Shown piece by piece: positions 1 through 12,400 of a stretch of 64,000 nt of DNA. The position numbers were made by a program, and so were the translations under genes. The notes beneath the pieces were generated by a model. The model saw only the letters and a list, made by a program, of their open reading frames with translations. It ran no database searches and had not been told where the DNA came from. The stretch is from RUG14223 sp051881075 (GTDB lineage Bacteria > Bacillota > Clostridia > Oscillospirales > Acutalibacteraceae), in assembly GCA_051881075.1 (NCBI GenBank), contig JBJEPE010000004.1:31382-95381 (forward strand). Direction: 5' to 3'. The first letter of the stretch is position 1. The number at the start of each line of letters is the position of its first letter.

Positions 1-1522
1 AAATGTTTGAAACACCCAAAACAGTTTTACATTTGTATTTCTGTTTTATAGTGTGTAGAGCGTTCAAGGTTTCAAAAACGGCATCTTGCTCTGCTGATAC
101 GGTTAAGGTAAGACAATCAACGAAAATATCCTGTTCCGGAATACCTAATGCAGTTGCTCTTGATATGATTTTTTCTGCAATTTTTAAACGTTCAGCGCAG
201 GTTTTGGGGATTCCGTTTTCATCAAGGGTGAGCGCAACTACAGCCGCACCGTATTTTTTAACAAGCGGTAGTATGCTGTTAAGTGATTCCTCTTTACCGT
301 TTACAGAGTTTACTATGGCCTTACCGCTGTATCTTCTGAGTGTCGCCTCAATAACATCAGGTGATGAGGAATCTATCTGAATAGGAGCATCTACAACACA
401 TTGCAGTTCTTTAAGAACGTCAAGCATTAATGATTTTTCATCAACACCGGGTATTCCTACGTTGAGATCAAGTATTTCTGCACCTGCGTCAACCTGTTCT
501 GTGGCTTGTCGCAGAATGTAATCTATGTTGTGATTTACAAGTGCTTCTTTGAGTATCTTTTTTCCTGTAGGGTTAAGCCGTTCTCCTATTATGGTAGGAC
601 GGTTAATAATTACAGTTTTAGTAGAACTGCACACGGCGCATGGTATGTCGTGTTTGTCTGTATTGGGAGATTTTGATGCAAGCTTATTAGATATTGCCCT
701 GATAAAATCCGGTGTAGTACCGCAACATCCGCCTGTAATGCGAATGCCCAGTGGAATAAGGTCTGCGATTTGCTCAGCAAATTTTTCGGCTGTAATGCTA
801 TATGCACCTGTTTTAGGGTCAGGCAAACCTGCATTCGGCTTTACGACTATAGGCAGATATGTGTATTTTGAAAGCTCCTCGATAAGCGGATACATTTCAT
901 CTGCGCCAAGCGAGCAGTTTATACCCAAGGCATCAACACCGAGTCCTTGTAGTGTGAGAGCGGCGGCTGATACTGAGCAACCTGTAAATGTACGCATATT
1001 TTTTTCAAACGACATGGTACAGATTATAGGAAGATCGGAGTTTTCTTTGGCCGCAAGCACTGCCGCACGTATTTCTGTAAGGTCGGTCATGGTTTCAATT
1101 ACTATCAGGTCGGCATCCTTGCCGGCGATTATCTGTTCTTTAAATACATCATATGCCTCATCAAAGCTGAAATATCCGGTAGGCTCTAGCAGTTGCCCTG
1201 TAGAGCCTACGTCAAGTGCAACAAGTGCGTTTGTTCCCTGACAGGCAGTACGCGCGTTTTTAACACCGGCGGTTACTAATTGTTCTACGCTGTAGGTGCT
1301 GTTTTTAATTTTACAGGCATTTGCTCCGAAAGTATTTGTATAAATAATGTCTGAGCCTGCATCAATAAATGACCTGTGAATAGCAATAATCGCATCAGGA
1401 TTTGTTATATTCAGTTCTTCAGGCACTCCGTCTGTTTGTAGACCGCTTTTTTGAATAGCAGTACCCATACCGCCATCCAGTATTATAAAATTTTTTTGTA
1501 GCATTAGTTCTTTAAAGTTCAT
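1..1522 (-). CDS. metH: Methionine synthase, cobalamin-dependent (partial, C-terminal part outside window)
   Basis: Transfers a methyl group from 5-methyltetrahydrofolate through cobalamin to homocysteine in the cytoplasm. Reading the minus strand from ATG at 1522 gives an open frame to the window edge (about 507 residues). The first part is a homocysteine-binding barrel with GINCS and the zinc motif GGCCG (codons near 733-719). The frame then enters a pterin-binding domain starting around RPTIIGERLNPTG. The cobalamin-binding modules would lie left of base 1. A purine-rich GGGGTG precedes the ATG. It follows the activation-domain gene by about 70 bp and is probably the last gene of the metF operon. 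The reactivation domain is encoded separately upstream, so this MetH is expected to be the short form; the missing end prevents confirmation. Confidence 0.93.
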   Translation of the reverse strand, partial: MNFKELMLQKNFIILDGGMGTAIQKSGLQTDGVPEELNITNPDAIIAIHRSFIDAGSDIIYTNTFGANACKIKNSTYSVEQLVTAGVKNARTACQGTNALVALDVGSTGQLLEPTGYFSFDEAYDVFKEQIIAGKDADLIVIETMTDLTEIRAAVLAAKENSDLPIICTMSFEKNMRTFTGCSVSAAALTLQGLGVDALGINCSLGADEMYPLIEELSKYTYLPIVVKPNAGLPDPKTGAYSITAEKFAEQIADLIPLGIRITGGCCGTTPDFIRAISNKLASKSPNTDKHDIPCAVCSSTKTVIINRPTIIGERLNPTGKKILKEALVNHNIDYILRQATEQVDAGAEILDLNVGIPGVDEKSLMLDVLKELQCVVDAPIQIDSSSPDVIEATLRRYSGKAIVNSVNGKEESLNSILPLVKKYGAAVVALTLDENGIPKTCAERLKIAEKIISRATALGIPEQDIFVDCLTLTVSAEQDAVFETLNALHTIKQKYKCKTVLGVSNI

Positions 1523-1592
1523 AGAATAACACCCCGGTGGGAAATAAATTTATAAGAGTTAAGATTAAATAAAAATTGAATTATTTAAATAA

Positions 1593-2183
1593 TTATTGAT
1601 TCTTTAAGCCGATAACTGCAATTACCGACTTTGATGGTACCATCATATAGCTTTCATTTACAAAAAGTCCTATATTTTTCTGAGTATTGAGTAAATCCGA
1701 TAAGCTTTTTTGCATTAAAATATCAAAATCACCGTATCCGGGACTATAACGTGTTGTCATAGAAGCGTTGGGATACAACTTCTTTATCTCAAGCTCCGAT
1801 AAGTCGCAAACCTGCTCTATAAGCGCACTTGCAAGGCTATCTGCCATAAGTGCCTTCTTCATATCTGTCAACTGTAATAATTTGATATATTTATCAACTT
1901 TGAAAGATATAGTACACGCCATCAAAATAATTTCGTTACAAGATAAAAGGTGATTTTTTATATCTTCTCCGCATAGATTTATTGATGTTCCATCAAGTAA
2001 AATTCCTTCTTCGCAGAAAGAGATACTATATTTTTTATAGCAATACATAGGGGAATATAAGGACAAAAGTTCTTTTTCTATTTCAGACATTTCGGACATA
2101 AGATCAAGTGTTTTTCCGCCTTTTACTCCCATATATCCAAGCGCTTCAAATTTATTTATTTTATCTATTTTAAACATTGTCAT
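1593..2183 (-). CDS. Stand-alone MetH reactivation (activation domain) protein
   Basis: A 196-residue protein resembling the C-terminal activation domain of cobalamin-dependent methionine synthase, which binds S-adenosylmethionine and helps reductively remethylate oxidised cob(II)alamin. The diagnostic stretch is RYSPGYGDF (about residues 145-153), matching the family's R-x-SPGYGD motif; a final segment VPSKSVIAVIGL also fits. In enterobacteria this domain is fused to MetH. Here it sits between metF and metH, and its ATG overlaps the metF stop (2180-2183), indicating translational coupling. It has no signal peptide or membrane segment. The assignment rests on the motif plus the neighbours and is fairly secure. 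Confidence 0.88.
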   Translation of the reverse strand: MTMFKIDKINKFEALGYMGVKGGKTLDLMSEMSEIEKELLSLYSPMYCYKKYSISFCEEGILLDGTSINLCGEDIKNHLLSCNEIILMACTISFKVDKYIKLLQLTDMKKALMADSLASALIEQVCDLSELEIKKLYPNASMTTRYSPGYGDFDILMQKSLSDLLNTQKNIGLFVNESYMMVPSKSVIAVIGLKNQ

Positions 2184-3043
2184 TTAAGTAAACCTGCTAT
2201 GCTTTCTGTTATTTTTTTGGCAACGTATGGATTATTCATGGTATAAAGGTGTATTCCGTCCACTCCGCTTGACAGCAAATCAACTATTTGATCAACTGCA
2301 TAAGCTATACCTGCGTCACGCAAGGCTTCGGGATTATTCTCGTATTTTTGCATAATTCTACTGAACTTTCTCGGTAAGCTTGCACCGCAAAGCGATACCA
2401 TACGTTCTATCTGTTTGCGATTGGTAACCGGCATTATGCCTGCCTCGACAGGTACATTTATACCTGCGATAGCCAGTTTTTCTCTGAATCGATAAAAGCT
2501 CTCATTATCAAAGAATAGCTGAGATATCAGGTGACTTACGCCTGCATCAATTTTTTTCTTTAGATTTATAATGTCTGTTACGGCGTCCGGTGCCTCAAGG
2601 TGAGTTTCCGGATAGCAAGCGCCCATAATGCAAAAGTCGCCGTTTTCCTTTATGAATTTAACCAAGTCGCTGGCATATTTAAAGTCATTGGCAATAGGGT
2701 AGTCAGGGTTTACGTCACCCCTGAGTGCCAATATGTTGCTGATACCGTTAGCTTTAAATTCATCTAGGATTTTTAGAATGTCCTCTTTTGTGTTATTTAT
2801 GCAGGTTAAATGAGCTACGGATTCTATGCCGTAGATTTCTCGGATATCTTTAGCAATTTTACAGGTGGAATGGGTGTTTTTACCGCCGCCTGCTCCGTAC
2901 GTAACGCTGATGAAATCAGGGGATAGGCCTTGCAATTCATCTAATGTTCTGTAAATTGTTTCTATTGGGCTTGTTTTTTTAGGAGGAAAAATTTCAAATG
3001 AGAAAATAGGCTTTCCGTTTTCCTCTCTGTCAGAGATTTTCAT
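2180..3043 (-). CDS. metF: 5,10-methylenetetrahydrofolate reductase
   Basis: A 287-residue flavoenzyme of the MetF family. It reduces 5,10-methylene-THF to 5-methyl-THF, the methyl donor used by MetH two genes downstream. Family signatures are the N-terminal FSFEIFPPK (catalytic Glu), SVTYGAGG, HLTC, LRGD and the C-terminal-half segment GIMPVTN. The length is typical of bacterial MetF. It is the first gene of a minus-strand operon and overlaps the next gene by 4 bp. A sigma-70-like promoter lies 47-75 bp upstream. No SAM or B12 riboswitch was recognised in the short leader. Confidence 0.96.
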   Translation of the reverse strand: MKISDREENGKPIFSFEIFPPKKTSPIETIYRTLDELQGLSPDFISVTYGAGGGKNTHSTCKIAKDIREIYGIESVAHLTCINNTKEDILKILDEFKANGISNILALRGDVNPDYPIANDFKYASDLVKFIKENGDFCIMGACYPETHLEAPDAVTDIINLKKKIDAGVSHLISQLFFDNESFYRFREKLAIAGINVPVEAGIMPVTNRKQIERMVSLCGASLPRKFSRIMQKYENNPEALRDAGIAYAVDQIVDLLSSGVDGIHLYTMNNPYVAKKITESIAGLLK

Positions 3044-3089
3044 ATTTAAGCACCCCTTAAAAATCGATTAAAAAAGTCATTTAAATTAT

Positions 3090-3118
3090 ATTAAAACACA
3101 TTTGTTCAATTAAATCAA
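3090..3118 (-). promoter_or_regulatory. Promoter of the metF-metH operon
   Basis: On the minus strand a -35 TTGATT (3113-3118) and a -10 TTTAAT (3090-3095) are separated by 17 bp. Transcription would start near 3083, giving a leader of about 40 nt. Inferred from consensus only. Confidence 0.5.
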
Positions 3119-3307
3119 GCGTAAAGCAGTGTATTTATTAAATAAATCCATGTTTATGGTAACATTATTTGAGAGAAAGCGATATCATATATGATGTGTA
3201 GTGAATATATGTGGTGACAAATATGTAACTTGTGATTACAATTTGCTTATATTACCTGATTAACAGCAAATAATGTATGAAAGTTTAAAAAAAATTTTAG
3301 AAATAGA

Positions 3308-3336
3308 TTTACAAAAGTAAATTATTGTGATAGACT
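3308..3336 (+). promoter_or_regulatory. Promoter of the giant adhesin gene
   Basis: A -35 TTTACA (3308-3313), a 17-bp spacer and a -10 TAGACT (3331-3336). The predicted start near 3343 gives a roughly 118-nt leader that contains two hairpins before the ribosome-binding site AAAGGAG. Confidence 0.5.
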
Positions 3337-3344
3337 ATATTAGT

Positions 3345-3401
3345 AAAAAAGGCGGAAGTATGCCCTTTTTTAGAAAACTGTAATCGCAAACAGTTTTCTA
3401 A
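3345..3401 (+). promoter_or_regulatory. Two leader hairpins upstream of the giant adhesin
   Basis: The first hairpin (3345-3371) is A6-GGC, an 8-nt loop, GCC-C-T6. It looks like an intrinsic terminator and lies directly after the predicted transcription start. The second (3370-3401) has a perfect 12-bp stem, TTAGAAAACTGT with its complement, around the loop AATCGCAA. The two stems share bases 3370-3371, so they may partly exclude each other. The second loop carries the CGCAA core seen in the hairpin array downstream of this gene. A regulatory role is inference. Confidence 0.45.
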
Positions 3402-3460
3402 GGTCGGTTTACATCTGCTGAATTATAATTTTTGAAAATGAAAGAAAGGAGTAGACGATA

Positions 3461-6400
3461 ATGTTAAATTCTCACAATATCAAGCGTAGTATATTTTCTA
3501 GGCTTGGTAAATTGTGCGTTTCCGTATTGCTTGTGTTTTTACTCATGTTTGATACGGTTTCTACCGGAATAAAAGCATTTGCCTACGACAGTTACGATGG
3601 GTTTAATGACTCTGGAGGAATGGGAGTAAAGACCTCAAGTACTGATCCGAATGATGATTATATTTTCTATTTCGGAGGATCTTATAAGGAGGCTTTTCTT
3701 CAGAGAAGCGCACACTGGCTTAAATATACTCCAGAAAAGGAGCAATCTATAGCTGATGTGTTCAAGCTGAAGAAAAATTATAACAGTGAGACTGAAGAGT
3801 ATGACGGTATGCAATATGCTTACTGCAGTGACGTAAGAATAGCATACAAGACGGATACTTACTTTAAACAGGTCACTCTTGAAGATGCAGTTGTAAATAA
3901 CCTTGCGCACTTCTATAAGAGAACCGAGGGTGAGGTAGAGTACACACCTGAGGAGGCTATAGAGGTAGCGGAAAAAATCCGTGCAATAGTTTATAACTCA
4001 TATCCGTTTATAAGCTTTGAAACAGATACAGAGAAAAGACCTATTTATGTTACAGGCGCACAGATAGACGCAAGTAACGAGGAGATACTGACAGCTTGGA
4101 TAAGCAAAATGCCGGAAAACGTAAGAAGTCAATTTTATGATAACGGCAAACTTATGCTGACCATTGACGAGGCTACTCTTGCGTGTCAGCTTGCAATATG
4201 GCGTTACACAAATGAAGATTTCTTCACTGACGCAAAGCTGAGTAATGGAGATGAACCGCATTACTTTGGCTCTCAGGCAATATCAACTTTGGAAAAAGGT
4301 GAAATTACTGACTTTGAGTCACATAATTCACGCGGTATATATTATTCAAACTCCAGTGGTACAGGAAAATACGTTTATGGCGATTATACATTTAAAGATG
4401 GGTATACTTACTTTAATAATGTAAGCAAGAATGTCAAAACCATATATGATTGGCTTACTTCTCTTGACGGAATGAAATCTCAAATGACCGATGTTCGTAT
4501 GAAATCGTCCGCAAAGATTTCTAAGAACGAAATGGTTATTAAGTTTAAATTCCTTGACTATTCAAGCGGAAAAGAAATCATAATTGACAGCAGTGATTTT
4601 GATGTATCACTTGAAGCATACGATAAGGACAAGACGCCGATTACAGGTATTGTATATACATTCAACGGATCTCAAAAGGATAAGAATGGATATTACTCAA
4701 TATCTGTAAGACTAGATCAGAATGAAAATATAGAAACCGTAAATCTCTCTTTACAGCAAAAGAGCAACACCTACGATGATGTTTTCTTCTATCTTCCTAT
4801 AGTTGGTGCTAATGCGGCACAATGCTTCGTAAGCCCAGGTATAAGCAAGAGCGGCGGTATTGCATCAATATCCTATAAGAAAGAGAATGTAAACAGAGAA
4901 ATAGAGCTGTATAAGGAATATAAAAACGAGGAATATAACTTGTCCATGCCGATAAGCGGTGCTGTGTTTGATTTGTATAAGCAAGTCGGCCGTACACCTA
5001 ATGTTGACGAGGATATCCTTATAGAGGCAAATCTAATAACAGGTGAAAACGGCAAGATCGAATATAGCGGTCTTGAGAAGGGTGCAACATATTACTTTGT
5101 TGAAACACAAGCAGCTCCCGGATATATAACACCGTCACCTGACAACAATGAGAATATATTTGTTGTTGATGAAAACGGAAAAGTTACAGTCGTTAATGAT
5201 ATTGACGGTCAGTATAATGTGCGATTAGTCAAGACAGAGGGTGGCAAGTCAAAGAAAGTTCCGGATGCAGTATTTGAGCTGTACCGACAAAACGGTAGCT
5301 TCTGCGATAAGGAAATAGACTCAGCGGGAGATTATATTCATGACGAAAACGATGATTTGTTCCTTGGTACATTCACTACTAATGATATCGGTGAAATAAC
5401 GGTTGAGAATTTACCGTTCGGTACTTACTATTTTGTAGAAATAGAAGCACCATATATATATAATCTGAACAAGACTCCTCATATTTTTGTTATTGACGCA
5501 GATACAAATAGAGACTCAGAGAATTATATAGAATCGATAACAGTAGAGAATATATTAGTGCTGGCAAAGCTTGAACTTACAAAGCTTGACAGCGTTAAAT
5601 ATATGTACAACGGTCAAGAGATCGATATGCCAATAAGCAATGTTTCATTCAAGTATTATTGCGCTGTTGAAACAAACGATGTTGATCAGTTCTTAACAGC
5701 AACATACATTTATGATAAGGACTTTGACACATACTCTGAGGAAGACGGTACATTCTCATTTGACCCATTGGCAAGTGCCTTGTACTATATCGTTGAAACC
5801 TCTGCACCTGACGGCTATGTGCTTGCAAGTGATTATGAGATAAGATATTTCTTCTCAGTAAACAGAGATGATAACGGTAAAAACGTTGACATTGAAAAGG
5901 TTGGTTACTTCGACAAGGACGGTAACTTAATGCAAGATGAAAACGGCAATGATATGTTCTATGATTACAGTACATGGGTTGCAGAGAAGAAGGGTACAGA
6001 TGTTCAAAACGTAGTACCAAACGACCAGATAAGATCTAACATAAAGGTAATTAAGACTGATGCCGAAACCCAGAAGCCGCTTTCCGGCGCTGAGTTTGAG
6101 GTTTACTTTATGGACGGCGATACAAAGTACGTTGTCGATACGGTAAAGACCAATACATCAGGTATGCTTACTGTAGTTGAGTATGATGAAAACGGCAATC
6201 CGTTGCCGGGCTATGCAGCGGTAAGAACTACGGGCAACGACGGTACTATTACCTTTAAGAACTTACCTTACGGCCGCTATGTTCCTAATGGCGACGGTAC
6301 TTATGATTATGTTAAGGTAACTTATTATGTGCGTGAAACCAAGGCGCCAAAGGGATATGTACTCACTGAAAACAGTCAGGCATTTGAAATGACCGAAAAC

Positions 6401-9400
6401 GGCAGTACATATGAATATAATGTCACCAACAAGGCGATGGAGGGCGCTCTTAAGATAAACAAGATAATCAAGAAATATGAGTTTATCAATAATATTGATT
6501 TATCTAAGCTCAAGTTCACTATCAAGTATGAGGATGCTCCAACCTTTAAATATAAGGATGAAAACGGAACCTATCATACTGTTTCAAGCCTTGATGTAAA
6601 TCTTAAGTTTAAGTACTATGATTCTTACGGAAACATTGTAACTACAGATGACTTTAATGTAGCATATGGCAATGCTAAGGACGGCAGCGACATAGAGCTT
6701 TATATATGCGTTGAGGGTTTGACTCTAGGCACATATACTGTTACTGAAACAGACGGTACAGCTTGCTTTAACATTTATACGCTTGATAACGCTAAGGGTG
6801 AGGCAGGCAGCTATACACAGCAGAACTCCGTAACCTTTAATGTATTTGAAGACGGTATCTACGAAGTAGACTACAGCGACGAATATGAGAACGGCGAAGA
6901 TCATGACTACATTGCAGAGCTTAATTTCGGCTTTAAAAATGAATATAAGCTCGGTGATGTTTCACTTATTAAGTGGGATCTGCATAATGATGACTACTTA
7001 ATAGAGCAGTTAAAGAAAGATGATGCCGAAAGAGCACGTCTTGACGGAGCGTTATTCCATGTTTATTATGTAAACGACGACGGAGAAAAGATACTTGTTA
7101 AGCCAAGCGAAGCCACCGGAATAACATCTGATAATTATAAGGCAACTATTGTTGTAGACGGTAATACTTATAAAGATGTTTATCAAACTATAAACGGAGA
7201 GTTATCGATAGAGAACCTTCCTTACGGTAAGTATTATTATGAAGAAGTCGGCGTAATTCTTGACAATAAAGACGTAACTTATGCTTATGATATAGAGAGC
7301 AATAAGGGCGAATTTACACTCAATAAAAATGAGTATGATATTCAGGTTGAGAATGAGCGCAGAACTAATCAGATAAAGATAAAAAAGACTTCGGAAGATT
7401 ATATCGTAGAGGGCTTATGGTTTAATGTAAATGTAGTTAAGTTTAACGGAGAAAAGTTGAGCTTTAATGCACAAACAGATGCAAACGGATATATTACTAT
7501 AGACGAGGTTGCATACGGTACATATACCGTAACAGAGCTTGTGGCAGATACTCTTACACCGACGCCGCAGCAGATCAAGGACTTTATCTATCAGATACCG
7601 CCGTCTGTTACTAAGGTAATAGATGAGAACTCCGAAACTCCTGTTGAGTTTGAATTCCACAACCTGTTGAAAGAGGCCGGTCTTAAGCTTGTCAAGAAAG
7701 ATAACTCTGATAAGACAAAGACCCTACAAGGCGCAGAATTTATATTCTACAGAGAGATAACAAACGAGCATGCTGATGCGTTAGATAAGGCTTATAACGA
7801 TAAGATATCAGAGATTGAGGAAAACGGTGGAGATATATCCGGCGTTGAGCGTGGCTATACAACAATTACGGTAGGCACAAGTACTAAAAAGGTAATTCCT
7901 TTAGGTACAAGAGAAACGGACTCAAACGGTGAAATCGTTATCTTAGGTCTTCCTTACGGCACATATTATTATAAGGAAACCAAAGCTCCAGCAGGCTTTG
8001 TAATAATTGATGACAGCTTCAGGTCAGTTACTCTTAACGAGGATGACAGCGATAAGACTATCGAGTATATGTTCTTTAACGGAAAACAAATTCCGGTAGC
8101 TGACTTAGAGGTGTTCAATAGACAAATATTCGGTAAGGTACAGGTTAAAAAGACCGATGAGGACGGCAAGGTTCTCAGGGGCGCAACCTTTAAGCTTACT
8201 TACGCAGACGGCAGCACCGTAACAGATGTAAACGGAAATGCCGTAACTGAGAAAACAACCGACGCTAACGGTATTTGCACATTTGAGAATATACCTTACG
8301 GCAGATACGTAAACGGTGTATATATTCTGCAATCTTATATGATTACAGAAACAAGTGCTCCTTACGGTTATGTACGTAATACTACACCAATTAAGAATGT
8401 ACAGATAACCGAGGACGGCAAAACATATGAATTTACTTATGTAAATAAGGAAATCTTAGGCAAGATTGTAATTGAAAAAAGGATTGCCGAGAGCATATTC
8501 CTTAAGGTCGGTTCAGATGTTGATTGGACTAAGTTCAAGTTTGAAGTTACGGGAGTAGATAAGGACGGCAATGCAGTTGTATTCAGCAACAATTCTACAA
8601 AGCTGACAGTAAGCTTTACGGACGCTCACCCGTCACAGATTAAAGTAGTAGGCGGAGTTAATTATGTATATCAGGATTTAGAGATAACAGATTTACCGCT
8701 TGGTACTTACACTATAACAGAAATTGACGGTATAGGAAGCTTTATTGCTTACGGTGACGGCAAGCTAACATCTACAGTAACTAAGACCATTACTGCAGTT
8801 AATGATACTACCGATGATGACTATGTTCCCGAAATCACCTTTGATTTTGAGAATAGGCTCAAAACCGGTAAGTTCACAATAACTAAGTATGACGAGGCTT
8901 CTAAGAAGCCGATGAGCGGAATAGAGTTTGCTCTGTATCAGAGCGACGGAACAACGCTTATTAAAACTGTTACTACTAATGCAAGCGGCATAGCAACTGT
9001 AAATGATGTTCCTTACGGTAAATATTACTTCACAGAGCTTTCTAAACCGGTAAACTATGAATCAGGATTTATTTATAACGGTACGGAATACGAGTATGGC
9101 GATAAAGCGTTATTCACAGTTGATGCAAACAATACAAACGCAACTATCTCTGCTTATGATAAGAGAATAGAGTATAAGTACGAGATAAACAAAACTGTTG
9201 AGGACGGAGCAAGTGCCGCAGGCTTCTACTTTAGAATAACAGGCACTAATGTTTACGGTGAAGCTGTTGACATAAAGGTTGGCCCAACAGACGCAAACGG
9301 TAAGATAACAATGCCGCAGGACTACAAGTTCTATAAGGCAGATGCTAACGGCTATACCGTTACTGAGGAGCTTACCGATGCACAAAGCAAGCTGTACAGA

Positions 9401-12400
9401 CAGCCGGATCCAAAGAAAGCGACGCTTTTAAGCGATGGCAAAACTTATACGGTAAGCTTTGAGAATATCTATAAGAAGGGCAATCTGCTCATTCAAAAGA
9501 TAGACGCAACAACCAAAAAGCCGATAAACGGTATTGAATTTACTATTTATACCAGAGTAAACGGCGTATATACCGAGGTAACCAAGGGTGTTACTGCTGA
9601 TATGACCGTAAACGGTACAAAATACAGCGGTGTTGTTTATTTCCAAAACCTCAGACTTGGTCAGACCTATTATTATAGAGAAACAACCGATGCAGATGTT
9701 CTCAGAAAGCTTGGATATGCAGTAGATACAAACTATTATTCATTTGTATTTGAGTCAGACGGTCAGTTAATTCAGAGATCGCTTGAGAATGTACGCAACA
9801 CTTACTGGCTTGATATTACTAAGATAGCCGAGGACAGAAACGAAGCAGGATTTACTTATGCTGATGCCTTTACATTTACCGTTACAGGTAAAAACGTATT
9901 CGGAGAAAGCGTAAACATAACTGTTAAGACCGATGCAAACGGTATTGCCAAGGTTGAAAATCTCTATCTTGCAGACAGTAACGGTTATACGATTCATGAG
10001 GTATTACCAAGTGATACTAAGTACATCCAGCCTGCTGATATTAAGGTAACAAATGATGATATTGTAGGTAATAAGTATGTATATGATAAGAGTGCAAATA
10101 CCATTAAGTTTGAAAACTTAATTAAAAGAGGTACTCTTAAGTTATACAAGTATGAGATGATCTCAGGCAAGAAAGTACCGCTGTCAAATGCAGTAATTGC
10201 AGTATACTCAAGTGTAGCATATGATGCTGACGGCAATGTTGACTTGAGCAAGTCTGTATTGCACAAAAGCAGTAGCAGCAATAGCGGATATTATACAACC
10301 GATGCCGACGGTATGATTGTTATCGAAAACTTTACTTACGGTACTTATTATTATCAAGAAGCAAAGGCGCCCTACGGTTATGCGCTATATTCTAAGCATA
10401 CAGGTGCTGACGGAGAATATCTACTTTCATCAGTAACTACAGCCGCAGGCTATGCGCTTGATACACCGGTAATGCAGTTTAATATCCAGAACAATAATGA
10501 TATAGTTCTTAGAGAAATTGAGAATAAGAGAATTTACGGTTATATTGAGATAATCAAGAAGACCGACGTTAAGAACGGTAATCTCGCAGGCTTCGAGTTT
10601 AAAATCGAGGGAACATATGAGATACCGGACGAAAACGGAAATACTACATTTGAAAAGACAGTTTATACCGATGCAAACGGTAAGGTAACTAAAGAAGCTA
10701 TCGGCGCATTGCCACTTGGTACTTACACTATTACCGAGGTAAGAAACAATGTGAGTCAGCAATTTATTTTGCCGCCTGATCAAACTAAGTCAATAACATA
10801 TGACGGTGAAAAGAATACTTATACCTTTGAAAATATAACTGTCAAGAAGAACCTTGAGCTCTTCAAGTATGAAGAACTCAACGGTACAAAAATACCGATT
10901 CAGGGTGCAGAGTTTACGATTATGGGCGATAGCTTAAGCGCACCGATAATCAAGACCACTGACAAGGACGGTATGATAGAGTGCCTCGACATTCCTTACG
11001 GTGTTTACACATATACCGAAACAAAGCCGGCTCCGGGCTATTCTAATATAGTTGACGGCAAGCAGGTAAGCGGTACATTTGTGGTAGATAATGAATGGGA
11101 TGCCAATGATCCTGCTACACAGGTTGTTCATGTTGAGGTTGCTAACGAAAAGCTTAAGGCAACTCTTAAGATTATCAAGACCGCTGAAGGACTTACTAAG
11201 GGTGAACTAGAAGGTTTTGGCTTTAGAATTCATGGTACCACATATGTTACAAATGATAATGACTATGACCAAGTATTCTATACAGACGAAAACGGTGAGA
11301 TATTTATTGATGACTTACCATACGGTATTTACACAATAACAGAAGTGGAAACCGACAAGAGCATACCTTATGTTATTAAAGATAACACAATGGAAATCAC
11401 CTTTGAGGGCGATAAGACACTGAACATCAAGAATACCTATAAGAAGGGCAGCTTTAAGATCACTAAGATCGATGCCGATACAAAAGAAAAGCTTCCGGGT
11501 GCGGTATTTGTAATTACTAACGGTAAAGATACCTTTACAGCTACATCCGGTGCGGACGGTATTGCCGAGTTTAATAATGTTCCTTACGGTGATTATGAAT
11601 ATACCGAAATAACAACTCCGAGTGGTTATATTAAGGATAACTTATCATCAGGTAGATTTAGCATTACCTATGACGGTCAGCTTGTTGAGATAGAAGTACC
11701 GAATAAGCGTGCAAATATAACGCTTAAGATCAAGAAAACATCAGAAACAGGCAAAGTTAAGGGATTTGACTTCCTTATTCAGGGCGAAACGCTTATAACA
11801 GCCGATGATAAACCGGGATACGATTATGAGGTAGTTAAGACGACCGATGCAAACGGTGAAATAATACTTAATGATCTTCCTGTAGGCACATATAAAGTAA
11901 CAGAGCTTAAGAATAATGTAAGCGCAGGATTTATCATTCCTGAGCCACAAACTCAATCCGCAGGGGTTAAGGACTACGGAACAGTACTTACATTCAATTT
12001 CTATAATAAGCTTGAACGCGGCGAGCTTGATTTCTCAAAGACTGATATAGTTGACGATACACCGTTACCTGACACAGGTATTCGTATATATGTATCTGAA
12101 GATGACTTTGACGAAACAAAGCATGACAAGGTAGTTGATGAAAACGGCAATGAAATTATTGTTAGCCGTGTAGTTGATGAGAACGGCGACACAGTTGCTA
12201 TTATTGATGAAAACGGCGATATAGTTATTATTGACAGCAAGGACTACAAGCTTGACGAGAATGATGCCAAGACGTTAGTTGACAATAACGGTAATAAGAT
12301 AATTGTAGTTGATGATGACAGAGATATTATTTACTCTGACGATTCACTTGAAATTACTGATTATATCGCTATACTCCAAGGTTATACCGATGAAAACGGT

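Noticed and set aside
549..1241. 230-residue plus-strand frame opposite metH
   Set aside because: It is the complement of the clear MetH barrel with its GGCCG motif.
3044..3300. SAM or cobalamin riboswitch before metF
   Set aside because: The predicted leader is only about 40 nt, and no conserved riboswitch core was seen in the region.
3345..3460. c-di-GMP riboswitch in the adhesin leader
   Set aside because: The CGCAAA word recalls the GEMM core, but the rest of the motif (GNAA loop and receptor, flanking stems) is absent.
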